Source: Herbaspirillum frisingense GSF30 (GTDB lineage: Bacteria > Pseudomonadota > Gammaproteobacteria > Burkholderiales > Burkholderiaceae_D). From it: a DNA stretch of 64,000 nt. Under the pieces are notes generated by a model. The model did not search any database, was not told where the DNA came from, and saw only the letters and a list, made by a program, of their open reading frames with translations. The position numbers and the translations under genes were made by a program. The DNA lies in the NCBI RefSeq assembly GCF_000300975.2, contig NZ_AEEC02000017.1:53594-117593 (forward strand), given 5' to 3'. Shown piece by piece: positions 1 to 8,600 of the stretch (position 1 is the stretch's first letter; the number at the start of each line of letters is the position of its first letter).

Positions 1-225
1 CTGCAGGCAGCGCAGGACTTCGACGTGCTGACCGCCACCGAGATCCACATCGAGACTCACAAGAAGCGCATGCGCGTGGCCACCGATGGCGAGGTCAACC
101 TGATGCAGACGCCGCTGCACTATCGCATCCGCCCCGCCTCGCTGGAGGTGATCGTGCCACAGGAAGCAAATGACGACGCCGGCAAGGAAGCCGGCATGCT
201 AGACAAACTGTGGGGGGACCGCTGA
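1..225 (+). CDS. C-terminal end of a diacylglycerol/sphingosine kinase-family lipid kinase (5' truncated)
   Basis: The reading frame is open from the first base to a TGA at 223-225, giving the last 74 residues. The tail has the look of the C-terminal beta-sandwich of YegS/LCB5-type lipid kinases: a 'DGE' motif followed by a basic/hydrophobic strand ending in 'LEVIVP', which in the family is 'D-GE---tP-...V-pgal-vlvP'. These enzymes phosphorylate diacylglycerol or related lipids at the membrane. The catalytic N-terminal domain lies outside the window, so the assignment rests only on this tail. The stop overlaps the ATG of the next gene (TGATG), so the two are co-translated. Confidence 0.7.
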   Translation: MQAAQDFDVLTATEIHIETHKKRMRVATDGEVNLMQTPLHYRIRPASLEVIVPQEANDDAGKEAGMLDKLWGDR

Positions 226-1058
226 TGCGTACCCTCATCCATCTGTCAGACCTGCATTTCGGTCGCATCGATACGGCCATCATCGAACCGCTGATCGCCC
301 AGATCCACGAACTGCGCCCGGATCTGGTGGTGGTCTCGGGCGACCTCACCCAGCGCGCCCGCAGCAGCCAGTTCAAAGAGGCGCGCCAGTTCCTGGACGC
401 CTTGCCCAAGCCGCAACTGGTGGTGCCGGGCAACCACGACGTGCCGCTCTTCAATGTCGCCGCGCGCCTGCTGCAGCCGCTGCGCAAGTACAAGCGCCAC
501 ATCACCCAGGACCTGCAGCCCTCGTACGTGGACGACGAGATTGCGGTAGTCGGTATCAACACCGCCCGCTCGCTGACCATCCAGGACGGGCGCGTGAACG
601 ACCGCCAGATCGAGCTGGCGCGGCGCGAGCTGGCGGCGGTGGGCGACCATCTGGTCAAGATCATCGTCACCCACCATCCCTTCGACCTGCCGCCGGGGCC
701 GCAGCATCATGGCCTGGTCGGCCAGGCAGTACCGGCCATGCGCGCCTTCGCCCTGTGCGGCGCCGACCTGCTGCTGGCCGGCCACGTGCACACCAGCTCG
801 GCCGTCAGCAGCGCCGGGCGCTACCACATCCCCGGCTATTCGGCGCTGGTGGTACAGGCCGGCACGGCCACGTCCACCCGGGGCCGGGGCGAGAGCAATT
901 CCTTCAATGTGCTGCAGGTGCAGCCGCACGAGATCGTGGTGCACCGCCTGGCCTGGCATCCCGAGGCACGCTCCTTCGCGCTGGAGGCCACGCAGACCTT
1001 CGTACAGCGCGGCAGCGAATGGTTCGAGCAGAAGGCCGACGGCGCACTGGGGGATTAG
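225..1058 (+). CDS. Metallophosphoesterase of the calcineurin-like family (CpdA/Icc type)
   Basis: This 277-residue protein carries the dimetal phosphoesterase signature in order: 'DLHFG' near the N-terminus, 'GDLTQRA', 'GNHD', 'THHP' and 'GHVHTS'. These supply the His/Asp/Asn ligands for the two-metal centre. The family hydrolyses phosphodiesters or phosphomonoesters such as cAMP or lipid-linked phosphates; the substrate here is unknown. The ATG at 225 overlaps the upstream TGA by one base and is preceded by a strong GGGGGGA ribosome site at 212-218; a GTG at 210 in the same frame is less likely. Linkage to a lipid kinase suggests a phospholipid-related substrate, which is inference. Confidence 0.88.
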   Translation: MRTLIHLSDLHFGRIDTAIIEPLIAQIHELRPDLVVVSGDLTQRARSSQFKEARQFLDALPKPQLVVPGNHDVPLFNVAARLLQPLRKYKRHITQDLQPSYVDDEIAVVGINTARSLTIQDGRVNDRQIELARRELAAVGDHLVKIIVTHHPFDLPPGPQHHGLVGQAVPAMRAFALCGADLLLAGHVHTSSAVSSAGRYHIPGYSALVVQAGTATSTRGRGESNSFNVLQVQPHEIVVHRLAWHPEARSFALEATQTFVQRGSEWFEQKADGALGD

Positions 1059-1112
1059 TCGCATCCAATCCAGAGGCTCCAGGGCGCACAGAGTGCATAG
1101 AGTTCACAGACG

Positions 1113-1149
1113 AAAAAAGAGCCGCAGGGAAACCATGCGGCTCTTTTTT
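1113..1149. terminator. Bidirectional intrinsic terminator
   Basis: An A6 run, a perfect GAGCCGCA/TGCGGCTC stem with a 9-base loop, and a T6 run. It can end the phosphoesterase transcript on the plus strand and the small gene at 1213-1437 on the minus strand. Confidence 0.85.
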
Positions 1150-1212
1150 CATGTGCTCGTGACCGGCGCTGCCTGAGGAACCTGACAACCTCGCGATTGC
1201 GCCTGCACGGAC

Positions 1213-1437
1213 TCACATCGGGTTTTGGTCGATCCAGTCGCCGGAGAAATCGAGGATGTAGGCAATGGCCTCGTCTTCGGAGTCGAATTCATTGGTGGGC
1301 GCCTTGCGCTGGTAGCGCAGCTTGCCGCTGCCATCCTTGCCCTCGTGAATCACGAAGCAAGCCATGAATTTACCGCTATCGAGCTTCTTGACCTCTGGAA
1401 TGACGGCATTTCCCCTGTACGGGAAGATCTGGGACAT
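1213..1437 (-). CDS. Small conserved-looking hypothetical protein (74 aa)
   Basis: I do not recognise this family. The 74-residue product starts [12 protein letters not shown], has alternating hydrophobic strands ('[11 protein letters not shown]') and an acidic C-terminal helix with '[17 protein letters not shown]'. There is no signal peptide or membrane segment. The start at 1437 is supported by a perfect GGAGG (complement 1447-1451) at ideal spacing; the longer frame upstream lacks this. It is transcribed away from zigA, and the shared 240-bp spacer holds the zinc-type palindromes at 1582-1623, so co-regulation with zigA is possible. The gene shares the terminator at 1113-1149 with its convergent neighbour. 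Confidence 0.75.
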   Translation of the reverse strand: MSQIFPYRGNAVIPEVKKLDSGKFMACFVIHEGKDGSGKLRYQRKAPTNEFDSEDEAIAYILDFSGDWIDQNPM

Positions 1438-1581
1438 GTGATGAAACCTCCTTGTTGCGAGGCGCCATGCTAGCACAAGCGGCCCGTCTCCACAGGGCGC
1501 GGGCCGGCGACCCGCCGATCTCGCCAGGGCATGAGAATGTGGGAATGGCCGATACAGAAATGGACGGGCTGCACCTATATT

Positions 1582-1623
1582 TGCAACATTGTTGCATTTG
1601 TGAGATATTCGCAACTCAGTTGC
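1582..1623. promoter_or_regulatory. Tandem palindromes upstream of zigA, candidate Zur boxes
   Basis: Two near-identical inverted repeats: TGCAAC-ATT-GTTGCA at 1582-1596 and GCAAC-TCA-GTTGC at 1611-1623. Their centres are 28 bp apart, about 2.7 helical turns, so two dimers would sit close to the same DNA face. They lie 54-95 bp before the zigA start. ZigA and FolE2 are classic targets of the zinc repressor Zur, so a Zur site is the natural reading; the regulator itself is not in the window. Confidence 0.6.
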
Positions 1624-1676
1624 ATTTACATGTTCCCGTCCTGACCCGCATCTCCACCTCCTCCTTCCCGTTTCCC

Positions 1677-2891
1677 ATGACCACCACACAACGCCAGCCG
1701 CGCGACACCCGGCTTCCCGTGACGGTGCTTTCCGGCTTCCTCGGTGCCGGCAAGACCACCCTGCTCAACCACATCCTGAACAACCGCGAGGGGCGCCGCG
1801 TGGCGGTGATCGTCAACGACATGTCCGAGGTGAACATCGATGCGGCGCTGGTGCGCGACGGCGGTGCCGATCTCTCACGCACCGAGGAAAAACTGGTCGA
1901 GATGAGCAATGGCTGCATCTGCTGCACCCTGCGCGAAGACCTGCTGATGGAAGTGCGCAAGCTGGCCCGGGAGCGCCGCTTCGACCAGCTGGTGATCGAA
2001 TCGACCGGCATTTCCGAACCACTGCCGGTGGCCGAGACCTTTACCTTCACCGATGAAGACGGCGCCTGCCTGTCCGACGTGGCACGCCTGGACACCATGG
2101 TCACGGTGGTGGATGCCTTCAATTTCCTCAAGGATTACAGCTCCCAGGACAGCCTGCAGGAACGCGGCGAATCGATGGGCGAGGAAGACAGCCGCACCGT
2201 GGTCGACCTGCTGATCGAGCAGATCGAATTCTGCGACGTGATCGTGCTCAACAAGCTGGACCTGGTCTCGACGCCCGACCTGGAACGCCTGCACGCCATC
2301 CTGCAGCGCCTCAACCCGCGTGCCCGCATCGTCAGCGCCGAGTTCGGCAAGGTGGCGCTGGATCGCGTGCTCAACACGGGACTGTTCGATTTCGAGCAGG
2401 CCAGCCAGGCGCCCGGCTGGTTGCAGGAATTGCGCGGCGAGCACGTGCCGGAGACCGAACAGTACGGCATCACCAGCTTCGCCTGGCGCGCGCGCCGACC
2501 GATGCATCCGCAGCGCTTCTTCGCCCTGGTCAATAGCGAGTGGCCGGGCGTGGTGCGCTCCAAGGGTTTCTTCTGGCTGGCCACGCGACCAGCCCATGCG
2601 GGCTCGTGGTCGCAGGCCGGGGCGGTATGCCGCCACGGACTGGCCGGCAAATGGTGGGCCGCAGTGCCCCGCGAAAAATGGCCGCAGGAACAGGAATCCA
2701 TTGATTTCATCATGGAACAATGGGATGAGAACGTCGGCGACGCCCGCCAGGAACTGGTGCTGATCGGCATCGATCTCGACCAGGATGCCCTGCGCGCCAA
2801 ACTGGAAGCCTGCCTGCTGTCGGACGCCGAGATGGCCCAGGGACCGCTGGGTTGGGCACGCATGCCGGATCCTTTCCCGGTCTGGGAATGA
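1677..2891 (+). CDS. zigA: Zinc-responsive CobW/COG0523 GTPase ZigA
   Basis: This 404-residue GTPase has a Walker A '[11 protein letters not shown]' at about residues 19-29 and the COG0523 hallmark metal motif CxCC in '[13 protein letters not shown]'. It also has '[10 protein letters not shown]' (Walker B/switch region), 'NKLDLV' (guanine specificity) and a C-terminal CobW_C domain with the long tail of the ZigA subgroup. ZigA-type proteins act as zinc metallochaperones, delivering zinc to client enzymes under deficiency. The start at 1677 puts the GTPase domain at the usual place; the open frame upstream reads through the promoter palindromes and is not coding. folE2 follows after 13 bp, forming an operon. 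Confidence 0.92.
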   Translation: MTTTQRQPRDTRLPVTVLSGFLGAGKTTLLNHILNNREGRRVAVIVNDMSEVNIDAALVRDGGADLSRTEEKLVEMSNGCICCTLREDLLMEVRKLARERRFDQLVIESTGISEPLPVAETFTFTDEDGACLSDVARLDTMVTVVDAFNFLKDYSSQDSLQERGESMGEEDSRTVVDLLIEQIEFCDVIVLNKLDLVSTPDLERLHAILQRLNPRARIVSAEFGKVALDRVLNTGLFDFEQASQAPGWLQELRGEHVPETEQYGITSFAWRARRPMHPQRFFALVNSEWPGVVRSKGFFWLATRPAHAGSWSQAGAVCRHGLAGKWWAAVPREKWPQEQESIDFIMEQWDENVGDARQELVLIGIDLDQDALRAKLEACLLSDAEMAQGPLGWARMPDPFPVWE

Positions 2892-2904
2892 GGAAGCCGA
2901 TACC

Positions 2905-3825
2905 ATGAGCCTCACCAGCACCCTGCCCGACGTCGCCCGCGAACAGCGCGCCACCATCGCCCTGCCGCTGGAATGGGTGGGCATGAGCGGCATCGCCCTG
3001 CCCCTGCATCTGCAGGACGGGGCCGCCCCCATCCCCGCCAGCGCCGAAGTGGCGGTCGATCTGCCCGACCCGCAGGCCAAGGGCATCCACATGTCGCGCC
3101 TGTATCTGCTGCTGGAGCAATTCACCGCCCGCGCGGCACTCACGCCACCGGTGATCCACGCCCTGCTGCGCCAGATGCGCGAGAGCCACGCCGATTGCCA
3201 CTCACGCGGGGCCGCCTTGCGCCTGGATTTTTCCCTGCTGCAGCAACGCCCGGCGCTGGTCACACCCGGTCTGACCGGCTGGAAGAGCTACCCCGTCAGC
3301 CTGGCCGCCGAACTGCATGACGCGCAGGTGCAATTGAGCCTGCGGGTGCGGGTGGCCTATTCCTCCACCTGCCCCTGTTCAGCCGCGCTGTCGCGCAAGG
3401 CCTTGCAGGATGCCTTCGCCAGTCACTTCGCCGCCAGCGCCGCCATCCCGCGCGAAGCCGCACTGGACTGGCTGGCGCTGCATGCCAGCCTGGCCACGCC
3501 GCACAGCCAGCGCAGCGAGGCCGAACTGAGCATCAACGTCGCCCCCGACAGCGCCGAGTTGCCGCTATCGGCCCTGATCGATACCGCCGAAGCGGCACTG
3601 GGCACAGCCGTGCAGACGGCCGTGCGACGTGCCGATGAGCAAGCCTTTGCATTGGCCAACGGCGCCAACCTGATGTATGTGGAAGATGCGGCGCGGCGCC
3701 TGCGGCAGGCACTGGAAGCGGCCTTCGGCAACTGCGCGGTACGGGTCAGTCACTACGAAAGCCTGCATGCGCACGATGCGGTGGCCGCCACCGCCAGCCC
3801 CGGCTGGCGCGAGCAGATCCGATGA
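2905..3825 (+). CDS. folE2: GTP cyclohydrolase I, FolE2 type
   Basis: This 306-residue protein belongs to the zinc-independent GTP cyclohydrolase family, which converts GTP to 7,8-dihydroneopterin triphosphate for folate or queuosine precursors. Recognisable features are the N-terminal 'EWVGMSGIALPL', the 'KGIHMSRLY' motif and the catalytic/metal segment 'STCPCSAALSR' containing the conserved cysteine; the length is typical for the family. FolE2 replaces zinc-dependent FolE when zinc is scarce, so its place 13 bp behind zigA supports zinc-starvation control. The ATG at 2905 matches the conserved N-terminus, while the frame open further upstream overlaps zigA. Confidence 0.92.
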   Translation: MSLTSTLPDVAREQRATIALPLEWVGMSGIALPLHLQDGAAPIPASAEVAVDLPDPQAKGIHMSRLYLLLEQFTARAALTPPVIHALLRQMRESHADCHSRGAALRLDFSLLQQRPALVTPGLTGWKSYPVSLAAELHDAQVQLSLRVRVAYSSTCPCSAALSRKALQDAFASHFAASAAIPREAALDWLALHASLATPHSQRSEAELSINVAPDSAELPLSALIDTAEAALGTAVQTAVRRADEQAFALANGANLMYVEDAARRLRQALEAAFGNCAVRVSHYESLHAHDAVAATASPGWREQIR

Positions 3826-3830
3826 TGATG

Positions 3831-3864
3831 GCCAGTGGCGGCCGCCCCCGGGCCGCCGCCTGGC
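3831..3864 (+). other. GC-rich hairpin between folE2 and the carboxypeptidase gene
   Basis: GCCAG-T-GGCGGCC pairs with GGCCGCC-GC-CTGGC across a 7-base loop, beginning just after the folE2 stop. There is no T-tract, so it is more likely an RNA-stability or attenuation element than a terminator. Confidence 0.4.
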
Positions 3865-3914
3865 ACGATGAGCGAAAGCGGGGTATCGTTGCCGCTCCTG
3901 CGTAAAAGATTTCC

Positions 3915-4883
3915 ATGATGTCCGACCACTTCCCTTCCTTTCTGCAACGTCACCAGTACGCCGCCCTCGAATCCGGTCCTCGCGTGCTGGTGCTGGGTGC
4001 CGTGCACGGCAACGAAACCTGCGGCACGCAGGCCATCGCCCGCCTGCGCGAGCAACTCGACAGCGGCCAGCTGCGTCTGCAACGCGGCCTGCTGACGCTG
4101 GTGCCGGTCACCAATCCGCTGGCCTACCAGAAGCACCAGCGCCAGGGCGAACGCAACCTCAACCGCAACCTGCGCCCGCATCCGGCCCCGGCCAACTTCG
4201 AGGACCGGCTCTGCAATGTGCTGTGTCCCTGGATCGATGAGCACGAGGTGCTGCTGGACCTGCACTCCTTCCACACCGGCGGCGTTCCCTTCGCCATGCT
4301 GGGTCCGCTGGACAATCAGGATGCAGTCGAGCCCTTCGCCCATGCGGCGGCCGAGCAGCGCATGGTGGCGCACCTGGGCTGCAAGCGGGTGGTGGAAGGA
4401 TGGATGACGGCCTACGTGCGTGGCGTGGAACGCCGCCGCCAGCAAGGCCATGCGGTGTCACCGGATCTGCTGGACCGACAATACGGCGTGGGCACCACCG
4501 AATATGCGCGCAGTCACGGCCTGTACGGCGTCACGCTGGAATGCGGCCAGCATGATGATCCCCAGGCCCCCGAGGTGGCCTATCAGGCCATCCTGCAGAC
4601 CCTGAGCTTGCACGGCATGATCGATCGCCCCCTGCAGCCGCCGGCGGACGACATCCAGATCATCCGCCTGGTCGATGTGATCGACATGGCCCATCCGGAT
4701 GATCGCTTTGTCCGCGAATGGGCCAGCTTCGACCGGCTGCGTGCCGGTGAAGTGATCGGCCATCGCCACGACGGCCGCCCGGTCACCGCACCGGAAGACG
4801 GCTACATCGTCTTCCCCAACCCGCGCGCCCTGCCGGGCAACGAGTGGTTCTATCTCGGGGTGGACAGCCCGCGCAGCCTGTAA
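3915..4883 (+). CDS. Succinylglutamate desuccinylase/aspartoacylase-family zinc carboxypeptidase
   Basis: This 322-residue M14-like metallo-hydrolase has the zinc-binding HxxE in 'GAVHGNETCG' (His31, Glu34) and the third ligand in 'LLDLHSFHTGG'. It also has 'LNRNLRP', which resembles the substrate-binding 'NLNR' of the family, and a late 'ECGQHDD'. Relatives deacylate N-acyl amino acids. It is larger and less AstE-like than a true arginine-pathway enzyme, and no ast genes are nearby, so the substrate is unknown. It lies 89 bp behind folE2 and may share the zinc-controlled transcript. It converges with the GNAT gene with only 4 bp between stops. Confidence 0.8.
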   Translation: MMSDHFPSFLQRHQYAALESGPRVLVLGAVHGNETCGTQAIARLREQLDSGQLRLQRGLLTLVPVTNPLAYQKHQRQGERNLNRNLRPHPAPANFEDRLCNVLCPWIDEHEVLLDLHSFHTGGVPFAMLGPLDNQDAVEPFAHAAAEQRMVAHLGCKRVVEGWMTAYVRGVERRRQQGHAVSPDLLDRQYGVGTTEYARSHGLYGVTLECGQHDDPQAPEVAYQAILQTLSLHGMIDRPLQPPADDIQIIRLVDVIDMAHPDDRFVREWASFDRLRAGEVIGHRHDGRPVTAPEDGYIVFPNPRALPGNEWFYLGVDSPRSL

Positions 4884-4887
4884 GGCT

Positions 4888-5376
4888 TCAGGCCGCGCAA
4901 TCCAGCGCGTAGAAGCGGGTATCGACCACCATCACCGGGAAGGCCGGCGGCAGGTCGGCCTGCTCGATCTGGCGGAAGCCGTTCTTTTCATAGAAGCGAT
5001 GCGCCGCCAGGAATTTGGCGGTGGTACCCAGGAAGATCTGGCGCACCCCCTGCTGCCTGGCCCAGTCCACCGCGCCCTGCAACAAGCGGGCGGCCGTGCC
5101 GTGCTCCTTGCCGCGATGGCTGGCCGCCACGAACATCTTGCGCAGCGCCACCTGATCATGGCCGATGTCCAGCAGGGAGATAGTACCGACCACCTTGCCT
5201 GCCTCCAGCGCCACCCAGAAATTGCCCTTGCCCTTCTGGTAGAAGCCGGGGATGTCCTTCAGGTCGGGCTGGCCTTCCAGGGTGATGGGGATGCCGAACT
5301 CCTCTTGCTGGATCGGCAGGATGACGTCCACCACGCCACTGGCGTGGTCGGGCGAGAAAGCTTGAATCTGGATCAT
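4888..5376 (-). CDS. GNAT-family N-acetyltransferase
   Basis: This 162-residue protein has the GNAT acetyl-CoA fold: a strand 'GTISLLDIG', the pyrophosphate-binding loop region 'MFVAASHRGKEHGTAARLL' (Q/RxxGxG/A equivalent), and the late 'LGTTAKFLAAHRFYEKNGF' typical of RimI-like enzymes. The chosen start gives MIQIQAFSPDHA, the normal beginning of a GNAT domain; the open frame extends about 100 codons upstream into the neighbouring gene in another frame and is not used. The acceptor substrate is unknown. A second GNAT gene lies 53 bp upstream on the same strand. Confidence 0.85.
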   Translation of the reverse strand: MIQIQAFSPDHASGVVDVILPIQQEEFGIPITLEGQPDLKDIPGFYQKGKGNFWVALEAGKVVGTISLLDIGHDQVALRKMFVAASHRGKEHGTAARLLQGAVDWARQQGVRQIFLGTTAKFLAAHRFYEKNGFRQIEQADLPPAFPVMVVDTRFYALDCAA

Positions 5377-5429
5377 GGGGTGCAGACGAAAGAATGGATG
5401 AGGGGGATAGGCTTGCGGTGTAGAGCGGA

Positions 5430-5843
5430 TTACGTGAGTTCGTGACCCGGCGTGAGCTCCCAGCAGCGCGGGCTGTGGGCGAATCCGATATGGCCATAGT
5501 AGTCGGCGGCATCGGGCGCGGCCAGCAGGCGCAGGCGGCAACGCGGCCCCAGCAGGCTGCGGGCATGACGGATCAATTCCTTGCCGATGCCCTGGCGCTG
5601 GTACTGCTCGTCCACGGCCAGCTCCGACAGGTAGCAGGCATAGGCGAAATCGGTCACGCCCCGCGCCACGCCGACGATCAGATCGCCATCCCACGCGGTG
5701 GCGATCAGGTTGGCATGCTCGACCATGGCCTGCATGCAGTCACGGTCGTCGAGCGGGCGGCGGGGTCCCAGCGAAGTACGGGAGAGGATATCGATGAACT
5801 GATCCACCGTGAGGCGGACGTCGGTACGGTAGACGATGGGCAT
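5430..5843 (-). CDS. Small GNAT-family N-acetyltransferase
   Basis: This 137-residue GNAT protein contains 'YLSELAVDEQYQRQGIGKELI', a textbook acetyl-CoA binding motif (V-x-x-x-x-Q/R-x-x-G-x-G/A), followed by 'AAPDAADYYGHIGF' at the C-terminal strand. Proteins of this size and layout commonly acetylate small amines or antibiotics, but nothing here indicates the acceptor. It precedes the other GNAT gene by 53 bp and is probably co-transcribed with it, although the two proteins are not close copies of each other. Confidence 0.87.
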   Translation of the reverse strand: MPIVYRTDVRLTVDQFIDILSRTSLGPRRPLDDRDCMQAMVEHANLIATAWDGDLIVGVARGVTDFAYACYLSELAVDEQYQRQGIGKELIRHARSLLGPRCRLRLLAAPDAADYYGHIGFAHSPRCWELTPGHELT

Positions 5844-5928
5844 GCGCGGGCTCGCTGACAGTCGAAGCCGCCCACGTTAACACAAAATGCCGGAAGGCAC
5901 GCGGCACCCTGGCCTGCCCGGCGCTGCT

Positions 5929-6522
5929 TCAGTCCGGGCGCTGATAGACCTGCTGCGCCACCGGCTTGCCGGTGGCATCCACCCTGACCAGCACCATCTC
6001 GCCGGAGGCCACGCTGGCACCGGTCCAGCGGGCGATGTTCACGTCATGCGTGACCAGGATCAGCGCCCGCCCCTGCTTGGCCGGCAGAGCGCTGCGCAGG
6101 TAGGCCTGCAGACGTTCATTGGCGCTGTCGGCGCGGCCAGCCTGATCATTGAAGAACGAGGCCAGGCCGTCTTCTACCAGCGGTGTCCCGAAGCCCAGCA
6201 GGCTGGCCGTCTCCCGGGTACGGCACCAGGGACTGGCCGCCACCACCGCGCTGCGCACGCCCTGCTCGCGCAGCCAGGCTCCGATCCTGCGTGCCTGCGC
6301 CCGTCCTTCTTCGTTGAGGTTGCGTTGCGTACTGCAATCCTCCAGCGAGAATCCCGCCGGGTCGCCGATGCCGGGGGCACGGGCGTGCCGCATGATGAGC
6401 ACCTGGTCGGCAGCGGCCAGGCGCTGGCCGAGGTCGTCAGCCCTTGTGGGCGTAGCAAAGGCAGCCAGGAAAAGAAAGCAGGCGAAGGAAGCGAGGAGGC
6501 CTCGGAACAGCAATCCGGTCAT
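5929..6522 (-). CDS. Secreted histidine phosphatase-superfamily protein
   Basis: This protein of about 197 residues begins with a signal peptide (hydrophobic stretch 'LLFRGLLASFACFLFLAAFATPTRA') and then has 'LIMRHARAPG', the RHx catalytic motif of the phosphoglycerate-mutase-like histidine phosphatases. 'SPWCRTRETA' supplies the second arginine and 'LVTHDVNIA' the second histidine. It is therefore probably a periplasmic phosphatase; the substrate is unknown. The ATG at 6522 places the signal peptide directly at the N-terminus; an alternative start seven codons upstream (6543) is possible. Confidence 0.85.
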   Translation of the reverse strand: MTGLLFRGLLASFACFLFLAAFATPTRADDLGQRLAAADQVLIMRHARAPGIGDPAGFSLEDCSTQRNLNEEGRAQARRIGAWLREQGVRSAVVAASPWCRTRETASLLGFGTPLVEDGLASFFNDQAGRADSANERLQAYLRSALPAKQGRALILVTHDVNIARWTGASVASGEMVLVRVDATGKPVAQQVYQRPD

Positions 6523-6638
6523 GGTCGAAGGTCTGGCGCACAAGTCTGTGGGCCTTCAGTCTAGTCCGGAATGCCGACGCCGCGCCCGCGCGGGGAGCGC
6601 GTTTGCGGCGTCAAAAGCAGGTCATGGTGCAGAAAACC

Positions 6639-7421
6639 TCAGGCGTTCTTCCATTGCGGGCTACGCTTTTCGAGGAAGGCCTGGACGCCCTCGCGCTGGT
6701 CCTGGGTATCGAACAGATCGACGAAGAGCTCGCGCTCGGTCTGCAGGATGCTGCCCAGCGGATTGTGGCGCGCCCCCTGGATCAGTTGCTTGCTGGCCGC
6801 GACCGAGGACGGGCTCTGCTTTTCCGCCTGCAAGGCCAGCGCCAGTGCGCGCTCGCGGGCCTGGCCCTTGGGTACCACTTCTTCCACCAGGCCAATACGC
6901 AGTGCGGTCCCCGCATTGACGCGCTCGCCGCACAGGATCATGCGCTTGGCCCAGCCCTCACCGACCAGCCAGGGCAGGTTCTGCGTGCCACCGGCGCAGG
7001 GCAAGAGGCCCACTGCGGCTTCCGGCAAGGCCATCTGCGCCTGTTCCTCGGCAATGCGGATATCGCAGGCCAGTGCGCATTCCAGGCCGCCGCCCATGGC
7101 GTAGCCGTTGATGGCGGCAATCGATACGCCACGGAAGGCGGACAGGGTCTCGAAGGCTTCGCCGAAGCGACGCGCCATCTCGCGCGCCATGGCCTTGTCA
7201 CCATCGGCGAAGAGTTTCAGGTCGGCGCCGGCGGAAAAGAATTTCTCGCCCTCGCCGGTGACCACCAGGGTGTAGACGTTGCGGTCGGCATTGAGGTCCC
7301 GGACCAGTTGTGTCAGGTCGGCCAGGGCCTCGCGGGTCCAGGTGTTGGCGGGCGGATTGGACAGCGTCAGTACCGCGGTGTGGCCGGTGATGTCCAGTTT
7401 CAGGTTGGTGTAGGTGCGCAT
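6639..7421 (-). CDS. Enoyl-CoA hydratase/isomerase (crotonase family)
   Basis: This 260-residue crotonase-fold enzyme has the oxyanion-hole segments 'FSAGADLKLFADGDK' and 'GYAMGGGLECALACDIRIA'. The catalytic-loop glutamates lie in 'ALPEAAVGLLPCAGGTQNLPWLVG', where the second Glu of the canonical pair is replaced by Cys ('LPCAGGT' rather than 'iPGaGGt'). This substitution may bias it toward isomerase or another crotonase reaction. It lies 18 bp behind the acyl-CoA dehydrogenase gene and is clearly in the same transcript, suggesting successive steps of branched-chain or fatty acyl-CoA degradation. Confidence 0.88.
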   Translation of the reverse strand: MRTYTNLKLDITGHTAVLTLSNPPANTWTREALADLTQLVRDLNADRNVYTLVVTGEGEKFFSAGADLKLFADGDKAMAREMARRFGEAFETLSAFRGVSIAAINGYAMGGGLECALACDIRIAEEQAQMALPEAAVGLLPCAGGTQNLPWLVGEGWAKRMILCGERVNAGTALRIGLVEEVVPKGQARERALALALQAEKQSPSSVAASKQLIQGARHNPLGSILQTERELFVDLFDTQDQREGVQAFLEKRSPQWKNA

Positions 7422-7439
7422 GCTCGTCCTTGTGTCGGG

Positions 7440-8600
7440 TCAGCGGATATCGTCCAGGTTGTCGCGTTCCAGCAGCTTGCGCGAAATGATGACCCGCATG
7501 ATTTCATTGGTACCTTCCAGGATCTGGTGTACCCGGACGTCGCGGAAATAGCGCTCCAGCGGGTATTCGCGGATATAGCCATAGCCGCCATGCAATTGCA
7601 GCGCCTCGTTGCAGATGCGGAAACCGAGGTCGGTCGCCAGTCGCTTGGCCATGGCGCAATAGGTGGTGGCCTCGGGCGAACCGGCGTCCAGCTTGGTGGC
7701 CGCCAGGCGCACCATCTGGCGCGCCGCCACCAGTTCGGTCTGCATGTCGGCCAGCTTGAATTGCAGGGCCTGGAAATCGGCGATGGGGCGACCGAACTGC
7801 TTGCGTTCCTTCATGTAGGCATGGGCCGCATCCAGTGCTCCCTGGGCCGCGCCCACCGAGCAGGTGGCGATGTTGATGCGGCCACCGTCCAGCCCCTTCA
7901 TGGCGAACACGAAACCCTCGCCCTCCTCGCCCAGCAGGTGGTCCACCGGAACCTTGACGTTGTCGAAGCTGATGGTGCGGGTGGGCTGGCTATTCCAGCC
8001 CATCTTGCTTTCCTTCTTGCCGTAGCTGATGCCGGGGGTATCACCCGGCACCACGATGGCCGACACCCCGCGTGCGCCGGGGCCGCCGGTGCGTGCCATC
8101 ACCACCAGCAGGTCAGTGCTGCCAGCCCCCGAGATGAAGGCCTTGGAACCATTGATGAGGTAGAAGTCGTCGACCCGGCGCGCGGTGGTCTTGAGCGAGG
8201 CCGCATCCGACCCGGAACCGGGCTCGGTCAGGCAATAGGAGCCAATCTTCTGACCGGCTGCCAGTTGCTCGCACCATTGCTCCTTCAGCGAAGCCTGGCC
8301 CCAGGTGGCCACCATCCAGCTGACCATGTTGTGGATGGTGAGATAGGCGGCGGTGGAGGTACAGGCCCGCGCCAGTTCCTCGAAGACCACGGTGGCATCC
8401 AGCCGGGTCAGGCCCAGGCCGCCATCGGCCTCGGGTGTGTAGAGTCCGCAGAAACCCAGTTCGCCGGCCTTGGCGATCACGTCCAGCGGGAAATGGGCTT
8501 CCTCGTCCCACTTGGCCGCAAAGGGCGCCATCTCGCCGGCCGCAAAGTCGCGTGCGCTTTGCTGGAAGGCCAACTGGTCCTGATTGAGTTCAAAATCCAT
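7440..8600 (-). CDS. Acyl-CoA dehydrogenase (isobutyryl-CoA dehydrogenase-like)
   Basis: This 386-residue FAD enzyme has the two family signatures, 'CLTEPGSGSDAASLKT' in the middle domain and 'QLHGGYGYIREYPLERYFRD' near the C-terminus. The catalytic base Glu lies in 'ILEGTNEIM', the ACAD8/short-chain position. The overall pattern resembles isobutyryl-CoA dehydrogenases of valine breakdown, although substrate range cannot be read from sequence alone. The ATG at 8600 follows a good GGAGAC ribosome site and is preferred to the longer frame. It is co-transcribed with the downstream crotonase gene. Confidence 0.9.
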   Translation of the reverse strand: MDFELNQDQLAFQQSARDFAAGEMAPFAAKWDEEAHFPLDVIAKAGELGFCGLYTPEADGGLGLTRLDATVVFEELARACTSTAAYLTIHNMVSWMVATWGQASLKEQWCEQLAAGQKIGSYCLTEPGSGSDAASLKTTARRVDDFYLINGSKAFISGAGSTDLLVVMARTGGPGARGVSAIVVPGDTPGISYGKKESKMGWNSQPTRTISFDNVKVPVDHLLGEEGEGFVFAMKGLDGGRINIATCSVGAAQGALDAAHAYMKERKQFGRPIADFQALQFKLADMQTELVAARQMVRLAATKLDAGSPEATTYCAMAKRLATDLGFRICNEALQLHGGYGYIREYPLERYFRDVRVHQILEGTNEIMRVIISRKLLERDNLDDIR

